A stretch of DNA of 31,901 nucleotides from Bacillota bacterium. GTDB taxonomy: Bacteria > Bacillota > Clostridia > Acetivibrionales > DSM-1351. The translations under genes were made by a program, and so were the position numbers. The notes beneath the pieces are model-generated. The model saw only the letters and a list, made by a program, of their open reading frames with translations, searched no databases and was not told the DNA's origin. This document shows, piece by piece, positions 1 to 9,492 of this stretch. Position 1 is the stretch's first letter. Each line of letters starts with the position of its first letter. The stretch covers positions 1 to 31,901 of the forward strand of contig JAEYNY010000081.1 of NCBI GenBank assembly GCA_023412275.1, given 5' to 3'.

Positions 1-1
1 G

Positions 2-655
2 ATATTCGGATTCCCGGCGCCAATTATTCTAGCAATTATTATTAATGAAGTCAGATCTGTAAGATATAAAAGAATTTCTCAGACAATGCTCTATCTTCCG
101 CACTTCCTGTCATGGGTTATTATCGGAGGAATAGCACTTCAGATATTTGCACCAAATTTCGGAATGATTGATACAATCATTAAATCAATGGGATTTAAAA
201 CAATACCTTTCTTAACTGAAAAGTGGCACTGGCTGGCAACATATACAGGCATCGGCATATGGCAGAGTGCAGGTTGGGGCATGATCATATATCTCGCAGC
301 TATAACAGGAATACCTTCAGAATTATATGAAGCTGCAGATGTAGACGGGGCAGGAAGACTCAGAAAAATATGGAGCATAACATTGCCGGCAATTAAGCCT
401 ACAATAATTATCCTGTTTATATCGAATATAGGTAAGATTTCAATGATAGGGTTTGACCGTCCATATATCCTCGGAAACCAGCAGGTTAAAGACTTTTCAG
501 ATGTTATCAGTACATATGTATACAGGGTCGGTTTGCAGTCCTCCAGGTATAACATAGCAACTGCCGTAGGATTGTTCCAGTCGGTTGTAGGATTGGTGTT
601 CCTGTCGGTAACTAACTGGATAGCAAATAAGAGCGGCGAGCAAGGTATTTGGTAG
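2..655 (+). CDS. Sugar ABC transporter permease, LplB type (5' end cut off)
   Basis: Inner-membrane permease of a CUT1-family carbohydrate importer. The frame is open from the window edge, so the start lies upstream; the first ATG (86) is internal, because the in-frame residues before it (GFPAPIILAIIINEVRSV) continue the permease fold. The protein pairs with the permease at 676 and the binding protein at 1609. The cytoplasmic loop that docks with the ATPase is clear: EAADVDGAGRLRKIWSITLP, the EAA motif with its conserved glycine. Several hydrophobic membrane segments flank it. The stretch around LPHFLSWVI is nearly repeated in the permease at 11380, so the two importers are paralogues. No ATPase gene is nearby; in this family a shared ATPase encoded elsewhere (MsmK-like) usually energises several importers. 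Family assignment is firm; the substrate is unknown. Confidence 0.93.
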   Translation: MFGFPAPIILAIIINEVRSVRYKRISQTMLYLPHFLSWVIIGGIALQIFAPNFGMIDTIIKSMGFKTIPFLTEKWHWLATYTGIGIWQSAGWGMIIYLAAITGIPSELYEAADVDGAGRLRKIWSITLPAIKPTIIILFISNIGKISMIGFDRPYILGNQQVKDFSDVISTYVYRVGLQSSRYNIATAVGLFQSVVGLVFLSVTNWIANKSGEQGIW

Positions 656-675
656 AAGAAAGGTGGTAGAAAAAA

Positions 676-1545
676 ATGGTTTATAAAACCAGTGATAAGG
701 TGTTTAATATTTTTATAAATGTAATAACTTTGATTTGCGTAATACTTTGTTTATTCCCGGTATTAAATGTTGTCGCTGTTTCATTAAGTTCCAATTCGGC
801 AATATTGGCGTCAAAAGTATTTATTTGGCCTGTTAATATAAATTTTGAATCGTATAAAGCTATTGTGAAAGATTCAACAATGATTTGGTCCCTTGTTTAT
901 ACCATCATTATCACTCTTGTGTACACTATAATCGGTATGTTCCTTACAATTTGTGCAGCATACCCCCTTACTAAACAGAGGCTTAAAGGAAGAAATGCAA
1001 TAATGCTGATGATTATATTTACAATGTATTTCAGTGGTGGACTAATACCGGACTATATGCTTGTAAAGAATCTGCATATGCTTGACAGCTCATGGAGTTT
1101 GATATTGCCGGGAGTATTAAGTGCATTTAACCTTATAGTTTTAAAAACATTTTTTACATCTTTACCTGAAAGTCTTGAAGAATCAGCAATCCTTGACGGA
1201 TGCAACGATATAGGTGTTCTTTTCAGGATAGTGCTTCCGTTGTCAAAGCCTGTACTTGCTACATTGAGTTTGTTCTATGCCGTTGGAAAATGGAACAGCT
1301 TCATGGACGCTCTCTTTTATATTTCAGATTCAAAGCTATATCCATTGCAGTTAAAGCTATACCAGATAATTGTCAACAGCCAGACAGTAGATGCATCCAT
1401 AGGAGACGGAGTATCACAGAACCTTCTTCCGGAAAGTCTTAAGGCAGCTTGTGTAGTATTTGCAACATTACCAATAGTTCTTGTAAATCCAAAGCTTCAA
1501 AAATACTTTGTCAGCGGCATAATGATAGGCGCTGTCAAAGGGTGA
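676..1545 (+). CDS. Sugar ABC transporter permease, YtcP type
   Basis: Second membrane subunit of the first CUT1 importer, 289 residues, the usual length. It starts 20 bases after the first permease, with AAAGGTGG ahead of the ATG. The protein begins with a long membrane segment (about residues 12-35) and has about five further hydrophobic segments. The EAA loop is present but altered, reading EESAILDGCNDIGVLFRIVLP: a cysteine stands where the usual second glycine-alanine pair sits, although DG and the closing LP are kept. The C-terminal YFVSGIMIGAVKG ending is typical of this subfamily, which is often found with YesM/YesN regulators. The gene is co-transcribed with its neighbours and followed by a hairpin before the binding-protein gene. 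Confidence 0.94.
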   Translation: MVYKTSDKVFNIFINVITLICVILCLFPVLNVVAVSLSSNSAILASKVFIWPVNINFESYKAIVKDSTMIWSLVYTIIITLVYTIIGMFLTICAAYPLTKQRLKGRNAIMLMIIFTMYFSGGLIPDYMLVKNLHMLDSSWSLILPGVLSAFNLIVLKTFFTSLPESLEESAILDGCNDIGVLFRIVLPLSKPVLATLSLFYAVGKWNSFMDALFYISDSKLYPLQLKLYQIIVNSQTVDASIGDGVSQNLLPESLKAACVVFATLPIVLVNPKLQKYFVSGIMIGAVKG

Positions 1546-1550
1546 TATAA

Positions 1551-1573
1551 GGTCTTCGGATAATCTGAAGATT
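1551..1573 (+). other. Intercistronic hairpin before binding-protein gene
   Basis: GGTCTTCGGA pairs with TCTGAAGATT across a TAA loop: a 10-bp stem including three G-T wobbles. No T-run follows; instead there is an A/T-rich stretch and the ribosome site of the next gene. Hairpins in this position often protect the 5' end of a processed messenger, so a role in raising binding-protein output over permease output is plausible but inferred. Confidence 0.45.
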
Positions 1574-1608
1574 TATATATAAAAATAAAGTAATGGAGGA
1601 GATATTTA

Positions 1609-3201
1609 ATGAAAAAACTAAGTACCAGAATTGCAAGCTTGGCACTGTTGACATCTATGAGCATTACTCTATTTGCAGGCTGCGGTTCAAATGGCGGAAC
1701 AGACGCAGATAGTTCAAAGAGTGCTACATCATCCAATGCAGCAAAATCAGGTCCTGCAGTAGAATTAACCGTAGAAGTTTTCGACAGAGCTACACCTGGG
1801 TATAAGGCAGATGATAATTTCCAGACAAAATGGATTCAAGAGAACTTCGGTAAGCCAAACAACATTAATGTAAAGTTCGTACCTGTTTTAAGACAACAGG
1901 AAGTAGAAAAGCTGAACGTTCTTATGGCATCAAATCAAGCGCCGGATATCAGCTTTACTTACAATGATGGTATTATATACAATTATGTTAAGAGTGGTGG
2001 ACTTACAGATTTAGGAGATCTGTTACAGAAGAATGCTCCAAATCTTACAAAATATCTTGGCCAAACTTTACTTGATTACGGTAAATTTGATGGAAAGCAG
2101 CTTGCAGTTCCTGCAAAGAGAGTTATAGAAGGTTGCTTCTCGGCATATATCCGTAAAGACTGGCTGGATGCAGTCGGGATGTCCGTTCCTACTACTACAG
2201 ATGAGTGGTATCAGGTAATGAAGGCATTTAAGGAAAAGGATCCGGGAAAACTTGGTGACAAGAACTATCCTTTCAGTACATTTGTTGATCCAAACAACAT
2301 TAACTGGACTACATCAATGTTGCTAGAATCCTTTAAGAAACCTATTTCAGAAGAACAAAGAATGACACTGCCTAACTGGGTAGTTCCAGGATTCAAAGAC
2401 GGTATGAAATTCTTGAACAAGTTATACAACGAAGGTATATTGAATCCTCAGTTTGCACTTGATAAAGACGGAAAACAATATGAAAAAGACGTATCACAAG
2501 GAAGAATCGGATTCATGATACATAATTATGACTTCCCGATTAGAGTTACTCCTGGCTTATTATCTGAGTTGAAAAAGCAGGTTCCCGGAGCAGATATGAT
2601 TCCATGTGATCCATTCACAAACTCAGAAGGCAAACATCCAAAAATGAAGTATAATCCTAACGGATTGTATTTAATAGTTCCAAAAGCAAGTGAACATGCA
2701 GAAGAGGCAATTAAGTACCTTGAATGGCAGTCAAAACCTGAAGTAATCAAATTCCTTCAAAACGGTGTTAAGGGTGACCAATACACAGACGAAGTTGATG
2801 GTATCCCAGCTAACTTCATACAAAATGACCAGCTTCCTGATGCCAAGAAAGCAAACTACACTGACTTGTCATTAATAGTTAACGGTAAAGAATTCGGAGA
2901 TCCTATAAAGAACATTCAAGCTGCTTCTTTCGGATATCCCGGATTTGAAGATACATTCAAGAAGGCATATGAAATTTCACTTGCAGATGCAGGCTATATG
3001 CCACATTTTGATACTGTTATTGAATCACAGGCAAAATACCAGAAGGCTCTTACTGATAAGGAATCAGAAATATTTGTTAAGAGTATTACATGTAAACCTG
3101 CTGATTTCGACAAGACTTATGACAAACTCGTTGATGAGTACATGAAGTCGGGCGGACAGGAAATTGCAGATGAGAAATTAGCTGCATTAAAGAAAAAGTA
3201 A
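1609..3201 (+). CDS. Extracellular sugar-binding lipoprotein of ABC importer 1
   Basis: Solute-binding protein of 530 residues that would capture an oligosaccharide outside the membrane and deliver it to the two upstream permeases. A lipoprotein signal is plain: KK charge, hydrophobic core, and lipobox FAGC with the lipidated cysteine at residue 25. A Ser/Thr/Ala-rich linker (residues 26-47) follows. The mature part begins with VELTVEVFDRATPG and contains the aromatic-rich segments expected of large clostridial YtcQ/LplA-type binding proteins. ATGGAGGAG lies 5-13 bases ahead of the ATG. It is the last gene of its operon, since a strong terminator follows. Codon use looks more optimised than in the permeases, fitting high expression. 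The ligand cannot be deduced. Confidence 0.93.
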   Translation: MKKLSTRIASLALLTSMSITLFAGCGSNGGTDADSSKSATSSNAAKSGPAVELTVEVFDRATPGYKADDNFQTKWIQENFGKPNNINVKFVPVLRQQEVEKLNVLMASNQAPDISFTYNDGIIYNYVKSGGLTDLGDLLQKNAPNLTKYLGQTLLDYGKFDGKQLAVPAKRVIEGCFSAYIRKDWLDAVGMSVPTTTDEWYQVMKAFKEKDPGKLGDKNYPFSTFVDPNNINWTTSMLLESFKKPISEEQRMTLPNWVVPGFKDGMKFLNKLYNEGILNPQFALDKDGKQYEKDVSQGRIGFMIHNYDFPIRVTPGLLSELKKQVPGADMIPCDPFTNSEGKHPKMKYNPNGLYLIVPKASEHAEEAIKYLEWQSKPEVIKFLQNGVKGDQYTDEVDGIPANFIQNDQLPDAKKANYTDLSLIVNGKEFGDPIKNIQAASFGYPGFEDTFKKAYEISLADAGYMPHFDTVIESQAKYQKALTDKESEIFVKSITCKPADFDKTYDKLVDEYMKSGGQEIADEKLAALKKK

Positions 3202-3225
3202 AAATTAAAGCATTATGAGCTTAAC

Positions 3226-3262
3226 AAAAACCCCACTTGGTCTTGATCCAAGTGGGGTTTTT
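3226..3262 (+). terminator. Rho-independent terminator of importer operon 1
   Basis: A perfect 15-bp stem (AAAAACCCCACTTGG with its complement), a 7-base loop and a right arm that ends in TTTTT. It follows the binding-protein stop codon by 24 bases and closes the first importer operon. The A-run before the stem means it could also stop transcription from the other side, but no gene comes from there. Confidence 0.93.
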
Positions 3263-3558
3263 CGTATTTATAATTTAACACTTTTCACCATAGTAGTTGC
3301 AACAATGGCTACATATGCTATGATAAGAATGAAGTGGAAGTTAAATTTGTGGACATATAATTAACAACCAATTTTACTTTTTTAAGGCTTGGAATGATTT
3401 GATGTTTGAAATAGTATTTATAATAAGGATTCCGACACTGGTTATATACCTGTATCGGTAGCTGTGAAGTGTTAATTATGTAAAGCGATTTGTCGAATAA
3501 AACCAATTGGCTTTTTGCTTATTGTGTTGTAAAATGAAAGAAAAGGACGATTAATGAC
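3263..3558 (+). other. Non-coding spacer ahead of the deacetylase
   Basis: About 300 bases between the operon 1 terminator and the deacetylase gene. It holds the promoter at 3507-3535. A small reading frame at 3306 (19 codons) has no ribosome site, and a 62-codon frame on the other strand (3318-3506) has no recognisable content. I see no riboswitch or repeat here. Confidence 0.6.
3507..3535 (+). promoter_or_regulatory. Sigma-A type promoter for deacetylase/regulator genes
   Basis: TTGGCT and TAAAAT with exactly 17 bases between them, 24 bases upstream of the deacetylase ATG. The -35 box matches 4 of 6 and the -10 box 5 of 6 consensus positions. It would drive the deacetylase and possibly the regulatory genes after it, since no terminator is seen before 4429. 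Confidence 0.5.
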
Positions 3559-4359
3559 ATGAGATATGAATTTTATTATCCTCAAGGCAAAAAAAAGGCG
3601 TTAACTTTTAGTTATGATGATGGACAGATACATGACAGACGACTTGTAGAAATATTTAACAAATATAATATGAAGGGAACTTTTCATATAAATTCGGGAA
3701 CTGTAGGAACCGATGGATTTGTTACAAAGGAAGAGATTAGAAGTTTATATAAAGGTCATGAAGTATCCTGCCACAGTGTAACTCATCCTTATCTTACAAA
3801 GTTACCCAAGGAACAGCTTGTGGAAGAGATAAGGGAAGATAAACGTTGGCTTGAAAAAGAATTAGGTTATCCTGTAAGAGGGATGTCATATCCGTTTGGA
3901 GAATATGATTCAAATGTAGTGAATACCCTTGATGTATTAGGTATTGAATACTCACGTACGGTTAATTCAACCGGCGGTTTTTTCGTGCCTTCAAAATTTT
4001 TGGAATGGCACCCTACATGTCATCATAATAGTGATATAAAGGATAAGCTTATGGATTTCAAAAATCCATCACCGTGGCTAAAACTTCCGTTATTCTATAT
4101 ATGGGGACACAGCTTTGAGTTCGACAGGGAAAATAACTGGGAGGTTATTGAGAATTTCTGTAAGGAGGCTGCTGATGACCCGGTAGTATGGTATGCTACG
4201 TATATAGAAATAAAAGATTATATATGTGCTCTCAAGGGATTGATATTCAGTGTTGATCAAACAATGGTATATAATCCTAGCGCCGTTTCGGTATGGCTTT
4301 CAAGAGATGGCGAGAGTGCTGTTGAATTAAAAGCAGGACAAAGCCTTACATTCTGCTGA
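3559..4359 (+). CDS. Polysaccharide deacetylase (NodB/CE4 family), cytosolic
   Basis: Carbohydrate esterase-4 type deacetylase of 266 residues; such enzymes use a divalent metal to remove acetyl groups from sugars. The motifs are clear: SYDDG with Asp20 and Asp21 (motif 1), HSVTHP with His72 and His76 (metal ligands, motif 2), and MSYPFGEYD near 109-117 (motif 3). A late WGHSFEF (182-188) supplies a further histidine. No signal peptide or membrane segment is seen, although many CE4 enzymes are secreted, so this one probably acts inside the cell. Placed between two sugar importers and their regulators, it may deacetylate imported oligosaccharides. The last 50 residues form a short beta-rich tail (YNPSAVSVWLSRDG, AVELKAGQSLTF). 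The ATG has a modest AAGGA site 12 bases upstream. Specificity is inferred. Confidence 0.85.
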   Translation: MRYEFYYPQGKKKALTFSYDDGQIHDRRLVEIFNKYNMKGTFHINSGTVGTDGFVTKEEIRSLYKGHEVSCHSVTHPYLTKLPKEQLVEEIREDKRWLEKELGYPVRGMSYPFGEYDSNVVNTLDVLGIEYSRTVNSTGGFFVPSKFLEWHPTCHHNSDIKDKLMDFKNPSPWLKLPLFYIWGHSFEFDRENNWEVIENFCKEAADDPVVWYATYIEIKDYICALKGLIFSVDQTMVYNPSAVSVWLSRDGESAVELKAGQSLTFC

Positions 4360-4428
4360 AATATTTGAGAGGATAGTGAATTTGCCATAAAAATTGCATA
4401 AATAATTATATAAGGAAGGTTGCATTAA

Positions 4429-6006
4429 ATGTTGAAAGTACTTCTTGTAGATGATGAACCATATGTTCTTGAAGGGCTGAAGGTTATGCTGGATTGGGAA
4501 GCACATGGCTTTAGAATTTGCGGTGAAGCATCAAATGGTGAGGATGCACTGGAAATTGTGAGAGTATGCAACCCCGATCTTATAATTACTGACATAAGCA
4601 TGCCCGGTATAGATGGTCTGGAATTAATAAGACTGTCCACTCAAAAACTCAAATCCACTGCAAAGTTTGTTATACTCAGCGGCTATGATGATTTTTCATA
4701 TGCAAAACGGGCTATGTTATACAATGCAAGCAACTACTTACTCAAACCATTGGATGATGTTGAACTGGATAGTGTTGTTACAAAACTGGCAGAACAAATC
4801 AGACAGGAACGGAAAAAAACCGAGAATATAAATAAACAGCTTTCATTCATTGCAAATCAGAGCATTATGAGATTGATAAACGGGGATAATAAACCATCTC
4901 TCATAGGCAGAGTAGGTATGTTGCTGAATATTGCAGAGGATGAGCAGGTTAGGTGTATTCTTTTTGAGATTGATTCAGCTGACACCTGGGCTCAGGGAGA
5001 AGAAAAAGCGGGATTGAATATGAACAGAATACAAGCCGGAAGGGTCATAGAAGATGCTCTTGGTCCGGCTTTTCAGTTACATACTTTTGAAGATGGAAAA
5101 GGAAGAATCGGCATAATCGCTAGTGAAAAAATGCCGTTCTTCAATTCTATTGAAGAGTTGACCCAAAGCTTACTTCTACAATTAAATAGAATTTTTGGAG
5201 ACGTGGTTTACGCCTCAATAAGTGATTCCGAAAAGGGCCTATCATTGATAAGCAAGGCATATAGACAGGCTCTTTTTGCCATTGGCTTCAAGTTTTATTC
5301 TCCGGATAAAAGCCTCATAAATTATGAAAATGTTAAGGGGTTAAATATTAATTTTGAAATGTGTACCGAAGATTATAACACATTGCTAGAGTTAATAAGA
5401 TCAAACCGCGCTGAGGAGATTGAACCGGTTGTATACAGACTTTTTGAGAATTTTTCAGAAAACTACAGTGCACCTCAGATAATCATTTCATATCTTATGA
5501 GCTTCCAGATGGAGCTGGTAAAGGTTATAATGGAAATAAGCGGTGACTTGAAGGAGTTTTTAACTCTTGCATTGGAGTTTCAGAAAACAGCAGAGCACAT
5601 GAATATGTCTGAGCTTCGGGATGAATTTCTGAAGCAGTGCTTGAGTGCGGCTTCGCATATAAACGGATGTAAACAGGGAAATCCTCAGTACATTGTATGC
5701 GAGGTAAAAAACTATATTAAACAGAATTATTGCAAGGATATTAAACTGAAAGAGGTAGCACGACATTTTTACATGAACTCTGTATATCTGGGGCAACTAT
5801 TTAAAAAGTTTTCCGGTATGCAGTTCAATGATTACCTGAATACTGTACGTATAGAAGAAGCTAAAAAACTTCTTCAGAGAACGGATATGAAGGTGAGCGA
5901 GATTTCAAATGCCGTGGGGTACAATGATCCGAAATACTTTTTAAGTAAATTCAAAGCTATTACCAATTTACCTCCATCAGCATTTAAAACAGGGAAAACT
6001 ACTTAA
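4429..6006 (+). CDS. yesN: YesN-type response regulator (receiver + AraC HTH)
   Basis: Two-component response regulator of 525 residues. The N-terminal receiver (about 1-120) carries Asp8 and Asp9, phospho-acceptor Asp55 in LIITDISMPG, Ser84 in VILSGYDDF, and Lys106 in LLKPLDD. A long central region of no clear motif (about 130-410) is normal for YesN proteins. The C-terminal 100 residues are an AraC/XylS double helix-turn-helix: LKEVARHFYMNSVYLGQLFK, then VSEISNAVGYNDPKYFLSKF. It should bind DNA upstream of a sugar-uptake operon when phosphorylated by the kinase whose gene starts 18 bases downstream. AAGGAAGG lies ahead of the ATG. A closely similar regulator is encoded on the other side of the kinase gene (7882). 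Confidence 0.95.
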   Translation: MLKVLLVDDEPYVLEGLKVMLDWEAHGFRICGEASNGEDALEIVRVCNPDLIITDISMPGIDGLELIRLSTQKLKSTAKFVILSGYDDFSYAKRAMLYNASNYLLKPLDDVELDSVVTKLAEQIRQERKKTENINKQLSFIANQSIMRLINGDNKPSLIGRVGMLLNIAEDEQVRCILFEIDSADTWAQGEEKAGLNMNRIQAGRVIEDALGPAFQLHTFEDGKGRIGIIASEKMPFFNSIEELTQSLLLQLNRIFGDVVYASISDSEKGLSLISKAYRQALFAIGFKFYSPDKSLINYENVKGLNINFEMCTEDYNTLLELIRSNRAEEIEPVVYRLFENFSENYSAPQIIISYLMSFQMELVKVIMEISGDLKEFLTLALEFQKTAEHMNMSELRDEFLKQCLSAASHINGCKQGNPQYIVCEVKNYIKQNYCKDIKLKEVARHFYMNSVYLGQLFKKFSGMQFNDYLNTVRIEEAKKLLQRTDMKVSEISNAVGYNDPKYFLSKFKAITNLPPSAFKTGKTT

Positions 6007-6024
6007 TTCGGAGATGAATCTACC

Positions 6025-7809
6025 ATGAAACCTAGACCGAGAATTTTAAGCAGAGTTAACGATATTCCGTTAAATATCAAATTTCTTATAATATACGTAG
6101 TTTGTATATTGACACCGATTATATTAATTAATGCGGCATTTCTCGATAAGTTCTACACGGTAGTCACTCAAAGAGAAGAAAATAATTATAAAATCTCCAT
6201 GGAGAGGGCAAAAAACGATATCAATACCTTGATAGAGGGAGGTATTGCCGTTAGCCACTCCATATCTACAGATGCAATTATATATGATTTAATGGACGCC
6301 AGATATGAAGACGCAGGGGAGTATTACGATAGTTATAATAGTACTCTGAGAAACAGACTGTCAATTTACACTGTGGCATATAACTATATTACAAATATAG
6401 GCTTATATGTAGATAACCCCAGCATAAGAGCAGGAGGCACATACTTCTATATTGACAATGGCATAAAAAAGACTCCATGGTACAAGGACCTGTCCGAATC
6501 AAATGATCAGGTTCTGATCAGAACATATCTTGGAACTACAAACAGTGCTCCCGTCAGGCAAATTCAGTATTTAAGCATTCTTAGAAGCTCCAAAAACAAC
6601 CCTTCTTTAGGCAGCCGTGAGAAGATACTTAAGGTCGACATAAGTCTTGACCGGGTATTTACTATTTTCAATCGTGAAAGGGATTTTCTGAGTTTATACT
6701 TGGTAGATCCCCAAAATACCATAGTATGTTCAACTACAGGAAGATATGGGCAGAGTAATATTGATGTCCTCCAAAAACTTAACAATCGTTCTCTCGGCCA
6801 GGAAAGCAGGATCCTTGAAGCACACCTTGGGAATTCATCGTATTTTAAGGGCTGGAAGCTTATAGGGGTTACCAACAGAGAACGTATATCTGACTCTGTG
6901 GGGGATACCCTAAGTTTTGTGTTGATTTTTGCTATTATAAGCATTCTTATTTCATCACTTCTTATGTTTATTATTGTACGGTCGTATAACTACAGATTGA
7001 AAAAACTTTCTAAGCACATGTTGAAATTCAGAGACGGAAAGTTTGACCTGATTGATATAAACGAAGGTGAAGATGAAATCGGCGGAGTTATCAGAAACTT
7101 CAATCTAATGGCAGCAAGAATAAATACACTTATAAATGATGTCTATAAGTTGGAACTACAAAAAAAGAGTCTTGAATTGGAACGGGTCAGGGCAGAAATA
7201 AACTTTCTTCAGAGCCAGATGAATCCTCATTTTCTATTTAATACACTGAATGCCATACTGGTAGTAAGCATAAAAAATAATTATACAGAAATTGTAGACG
7301 TCATAAAATACCTATCAAAGACATTGAGACGTCTATTAAGCTGGAAGGACGATCTTGTAACCATCGAAGAAGAACTTTCATTTACTGAAATGTATCTGAA
7401 AATTGAAAAATTCCGTTTCTGTGACAAATTTTATTATGAAATTAATGTTAATGAAACCTTACTAGACTACAAAATACCAAAAATGAGTCTTCAGCCTTTA
7501 GTTGAGAATGCCTGTAAGCATGGTATCCAATCAATAAAAGAGGTAGGTATTATTAATATTAATATTGAAATGTGCGAATCAGGTCTCCTGGTAAGAGTGA
7601 AAGATAACGGTTCAGGAATGGATCAGTACACTCTGAACGAGTTACTTGAAAATATTAAAAGTGAAGTGGAACTTAGTACAAGTATAGGCCTGAGAAATGT
7701 GTACAGGCGCCTAAGACTTTATTATGGAGAAGATGTATCTTTCAATATTGAAAGCCATATCAACGTAGGGACAACTATTTATTTTACTGTTCCTTTTGAA
7801 AAGCTATAG
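6025..7809 (+). CDS. yesM: YesM-type sensor histidine kinase
   Basis: Membrane sensor kinase of 594 residues. Membrane segments at about 20-40 and 296-320 enclose an extracytoplasmic sensing region of roughly 255 residues, probably of the double-Cache type common in this family (inferred). A HAMP linker follows (about 320-372). The phosphorylated histidine is His402 in QMNPHFLFNTLN, the signature of the His_kinase/LytS-YesM class. The ATPase domain has LVENACKHG (N box), DNGSGM (G1 box) and GLRNVYRRLRLYYG. Kinases of this family commonly sense extracellular sugars or a sugar-loaded binding protein. The gene sits between two response-regulator genes, so it may phosphorylate both. No strong ribosome site is seen before the ATG; translation may be coupled to the gene 18 bases upstream. 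Confidence 0.94.
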   Translation: MKPRPRILSRVNDIPLNIKFLIIYVVCILTPIILINAAFLDKFYTVVTQREENNYKISMERAKNDINTLIEGGIAVSHSISTDAIIYDLMDARYEDAGEYYDSYNSTLRNRLSIYTVAYNYITNIGLYVDNPSIRAGGTYFYIDNGIKKTPWYKDLSESNDQVLIRTYLGTTNSAPVRQIQYLSILRSSKNNPSLGSREKILKVDISLDRVFTIFNRERDFLSLYLVDPQNTIVCSTTGRYGQSNIDVLQKLNNRSLGQESRILEAHLGNSSYFKGWKLIGVTNRERISDSVGDTLSFVLIFAIISILISSLLMFIIVRSYNYRLKKLSKHMLKFRDGKFDLIDINEGEDEIGGVIRNFNLMAARINTLINDVYKLELQKKSLELERVRAEINFLQSQMNPHFLFNTLNAILVVSIKNNYTEIVDVIKYLSKTLRRLLSWKDDLVTIEEELSFTEMYLKIEKFRFCDKFYYEINVNETLLDYKIPKMSLQPLVENACKHGIQSIKEVGIININIEMCESGLLVRVKDNGSGMDQYTLNELLENIKSEVELSTSIGLRNVYRRLRLYYGEDVSFNIESHINVGTTIYFTVPFEKL

Positions 7810-7881
7810 ACCCTGGATTACATTATTTGCTATATATTTATAGAGATTATTTATGCAGTTTTTATGGAGGAGGCTTTTTTA

Positions 7882-9459
7882 ATGTTTAAGGTTTTACTTG
7901 TAGATGATGAGCCTATGGCACTGGAAGCATTAAAGATTGTTGCAGATTGGGAAGGGCTTGGGTTTACCATTTGCGGTGAATGTGGAAATGGAGATGAAGC
8001 ATTAAATAGAATTAAAGATATTAAGCCTGATTTAGTGGTAACAGATTTGAAAATGCCGGGAATGGATGGCCTGGAATTAATAAGGAATGTAATGGAACAT
8101 GTAAATCCTGAAACAATATTTATAATTGTAAGCGGCTATGATGAATTTGAATATGCAAAAAAAGCAATGCAGTATGGAATCCGCTATTATGTTTTAAAAC
8201 CTGTTTTCAAGGAAGAATTTTCAGAAGTACTTGTAGATATAATAGACAAGCTGGAGAAGAAAAATCAACTGGGGAAAATGACCATTAACAACATGAGTGC
8301 AGATATAGGAAATCTACTTGGGGAATATCTTTTAGGGAATTTAGCTGAAGACGAATTTAAGAGCAGGATGCCGGAAGATTTGTGTAAAAGTAATGCTAAT
8401 TGGGTTTATGTTTGTTTAGGTACTCCACAGGTTTGGGGAACAGTAAACTTAAAAAACGATGACACCGGCGAGGACACCCTGGGTATACTAAAAGGGATAA
8501 TGAACACAGGCCTTGAGGGCATATATATCTATCCGATATTAACAAATACGGTGCTGGAAGGTATTGTAGTCTGCACAATATGTGGAATGCCAACAGAGAA
8601 GGTAATAGAAACATTAAAATCAAATGTAACCACAATTTTTGGGAAAGGCTTTTATTTAGGAGTAGGAAACACAGTAACTGAAATTTCTGAACTTTCCGAG
8701 TCAATGTCTCAGGCTCATAAGGCATTGGACTATAGATTTTTCAACCCGACCGGCAGTATAATTTACTATCAGAACATAAAGGATTTTACACTAAACTACA
8801 GCTTTGAAGGAATTTTCAAAATAGAGGATATGTATAACGCCCTTGAAAGTCTGGATGAAATAGCAATCAAAAAGGCAATTGAAGCAGTTTTTTCCGATTT
8901 TCGCCGTGAATTTACGGCACCGGAAATTATAAAAATGTATGTGGTTAACATTATATATAAAAGTATAGCTATAGTATCCAGCTTAGGCGGTAATACAGAT
9001 CAGATTCCGTTACTCGATTCAATAACGGGAATACTGGCAAGAAGCTTGATAATAGATGAAATGGAGAACATGGCATATGAGTACTGTACCAAATTTGTTA
9101 TATATGCTAAAAGCTTAAAAAACAATGCAAAAAATTCAGATATGAAGCTTGTGGAGGAGTATATAAAGAAAAACTATACCAGAAATCTAACCATCAGGGA
9201 GATTTCCAAAAAACTTTATATACACCCCAACTATCTTGGACACCAAATAAACAAGTGGTTTGGATGTAGTTTCAATGAGTATCTCCATGGACTTAGAATG
9301 GAAGAAGCTAAAAATCTTTTAGAGAATACAAATCTGAAGGTTCATGAAATAGCTGAAAGAGTGGGGTATAGTTCATACAGCAATTTCCTTGATCAGTTTG
9401 TCAAAAAGTTCTCCATAAAGCCAAGTGATTATAAAATTATGTTAAATAACAAGAACTAA
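7882..9459 (+). CDS. yesN: Second YesN-type response regulator
   Basis: Response regulator of 525 residues, the same length and design as the one at 4429. The receiver shows Asp8/Asp9, phospho-acceptor Asp55 (LVVTDLKMPG), IIVSGYDEF and YVLKPVF. The C-terminus is an AraC-type DNA-binding domain (IREISKKLYIHPNYLGHQIN, then VHEIAERVGYSSYSNFLDQF). An in-frame ATG at 7864 would add six residues, but that start lies inside the ribosome site; GGAGGAGG stands 7 bases ahead of the ATG at 7882, and the receiver then begins normally with MFKVLLVDDE. It ends 126 bases before the second binding-protein gene, so it probably controls the promoter there; this is inferred from position. Confidence 0.94.
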   Translation: MFKVLLVDDEPMALEALKIVADWEGLGFTICGECGNGDEALNRIKDIKPDLVVTDLKMPGMDGLELIRNVMEHVNPETIFIIVSGYDEFEYAKKAMQYGIRYYVLKPVFKEEFSEVLVDIIDKLEKKNQLGKMTINNMSADIGNLLGEYLLGNLAEDEFKSRMPEDLCKSNANWVYVCLGTPQVWGTVNLKNDDTGEDTLGILKGIMNTGLEGIYIYPILTNTVLEGIVVCTICGMPTEKVIETLKSNVTTIFGKGFYLGVGNTVTEISELSESMSQAHKALDYRFFNPTGSIIYYQNIKDFTLNYSFEGIFKIEDMYNALESLDEIAIKKAIEAVFSDFRREFTAPEIIKMYVVNIIYKSIAIVSSLGGNTDQIPLLDSITGILARSLIIDEMENMAYEYCTKFVIYAKSLKNNAKNSDMKLVEEYIKKNYTRNLTIREISKKLYIHPNYLGHQINKWFGCSFNEYLHGLRMEEAKNLLENTNLKVHEIAERVGYSSYSNFLDQFVKKFSIKPSDYKIMLNNKN

Positions 9460-9492
9460 AATTTTTAGGTAGTAAATCTTTATTTTTGCAAA

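Noticed and set aside
3480..3493. Possible CcpA catabolite site GTAAAGCGATTTGT upstream of the deacetylase promoter
   Set aside because: The AAAGCGATTT core fits, but the outer TG and CA bases of the cre consensus are missing, so the match is too weak to list.
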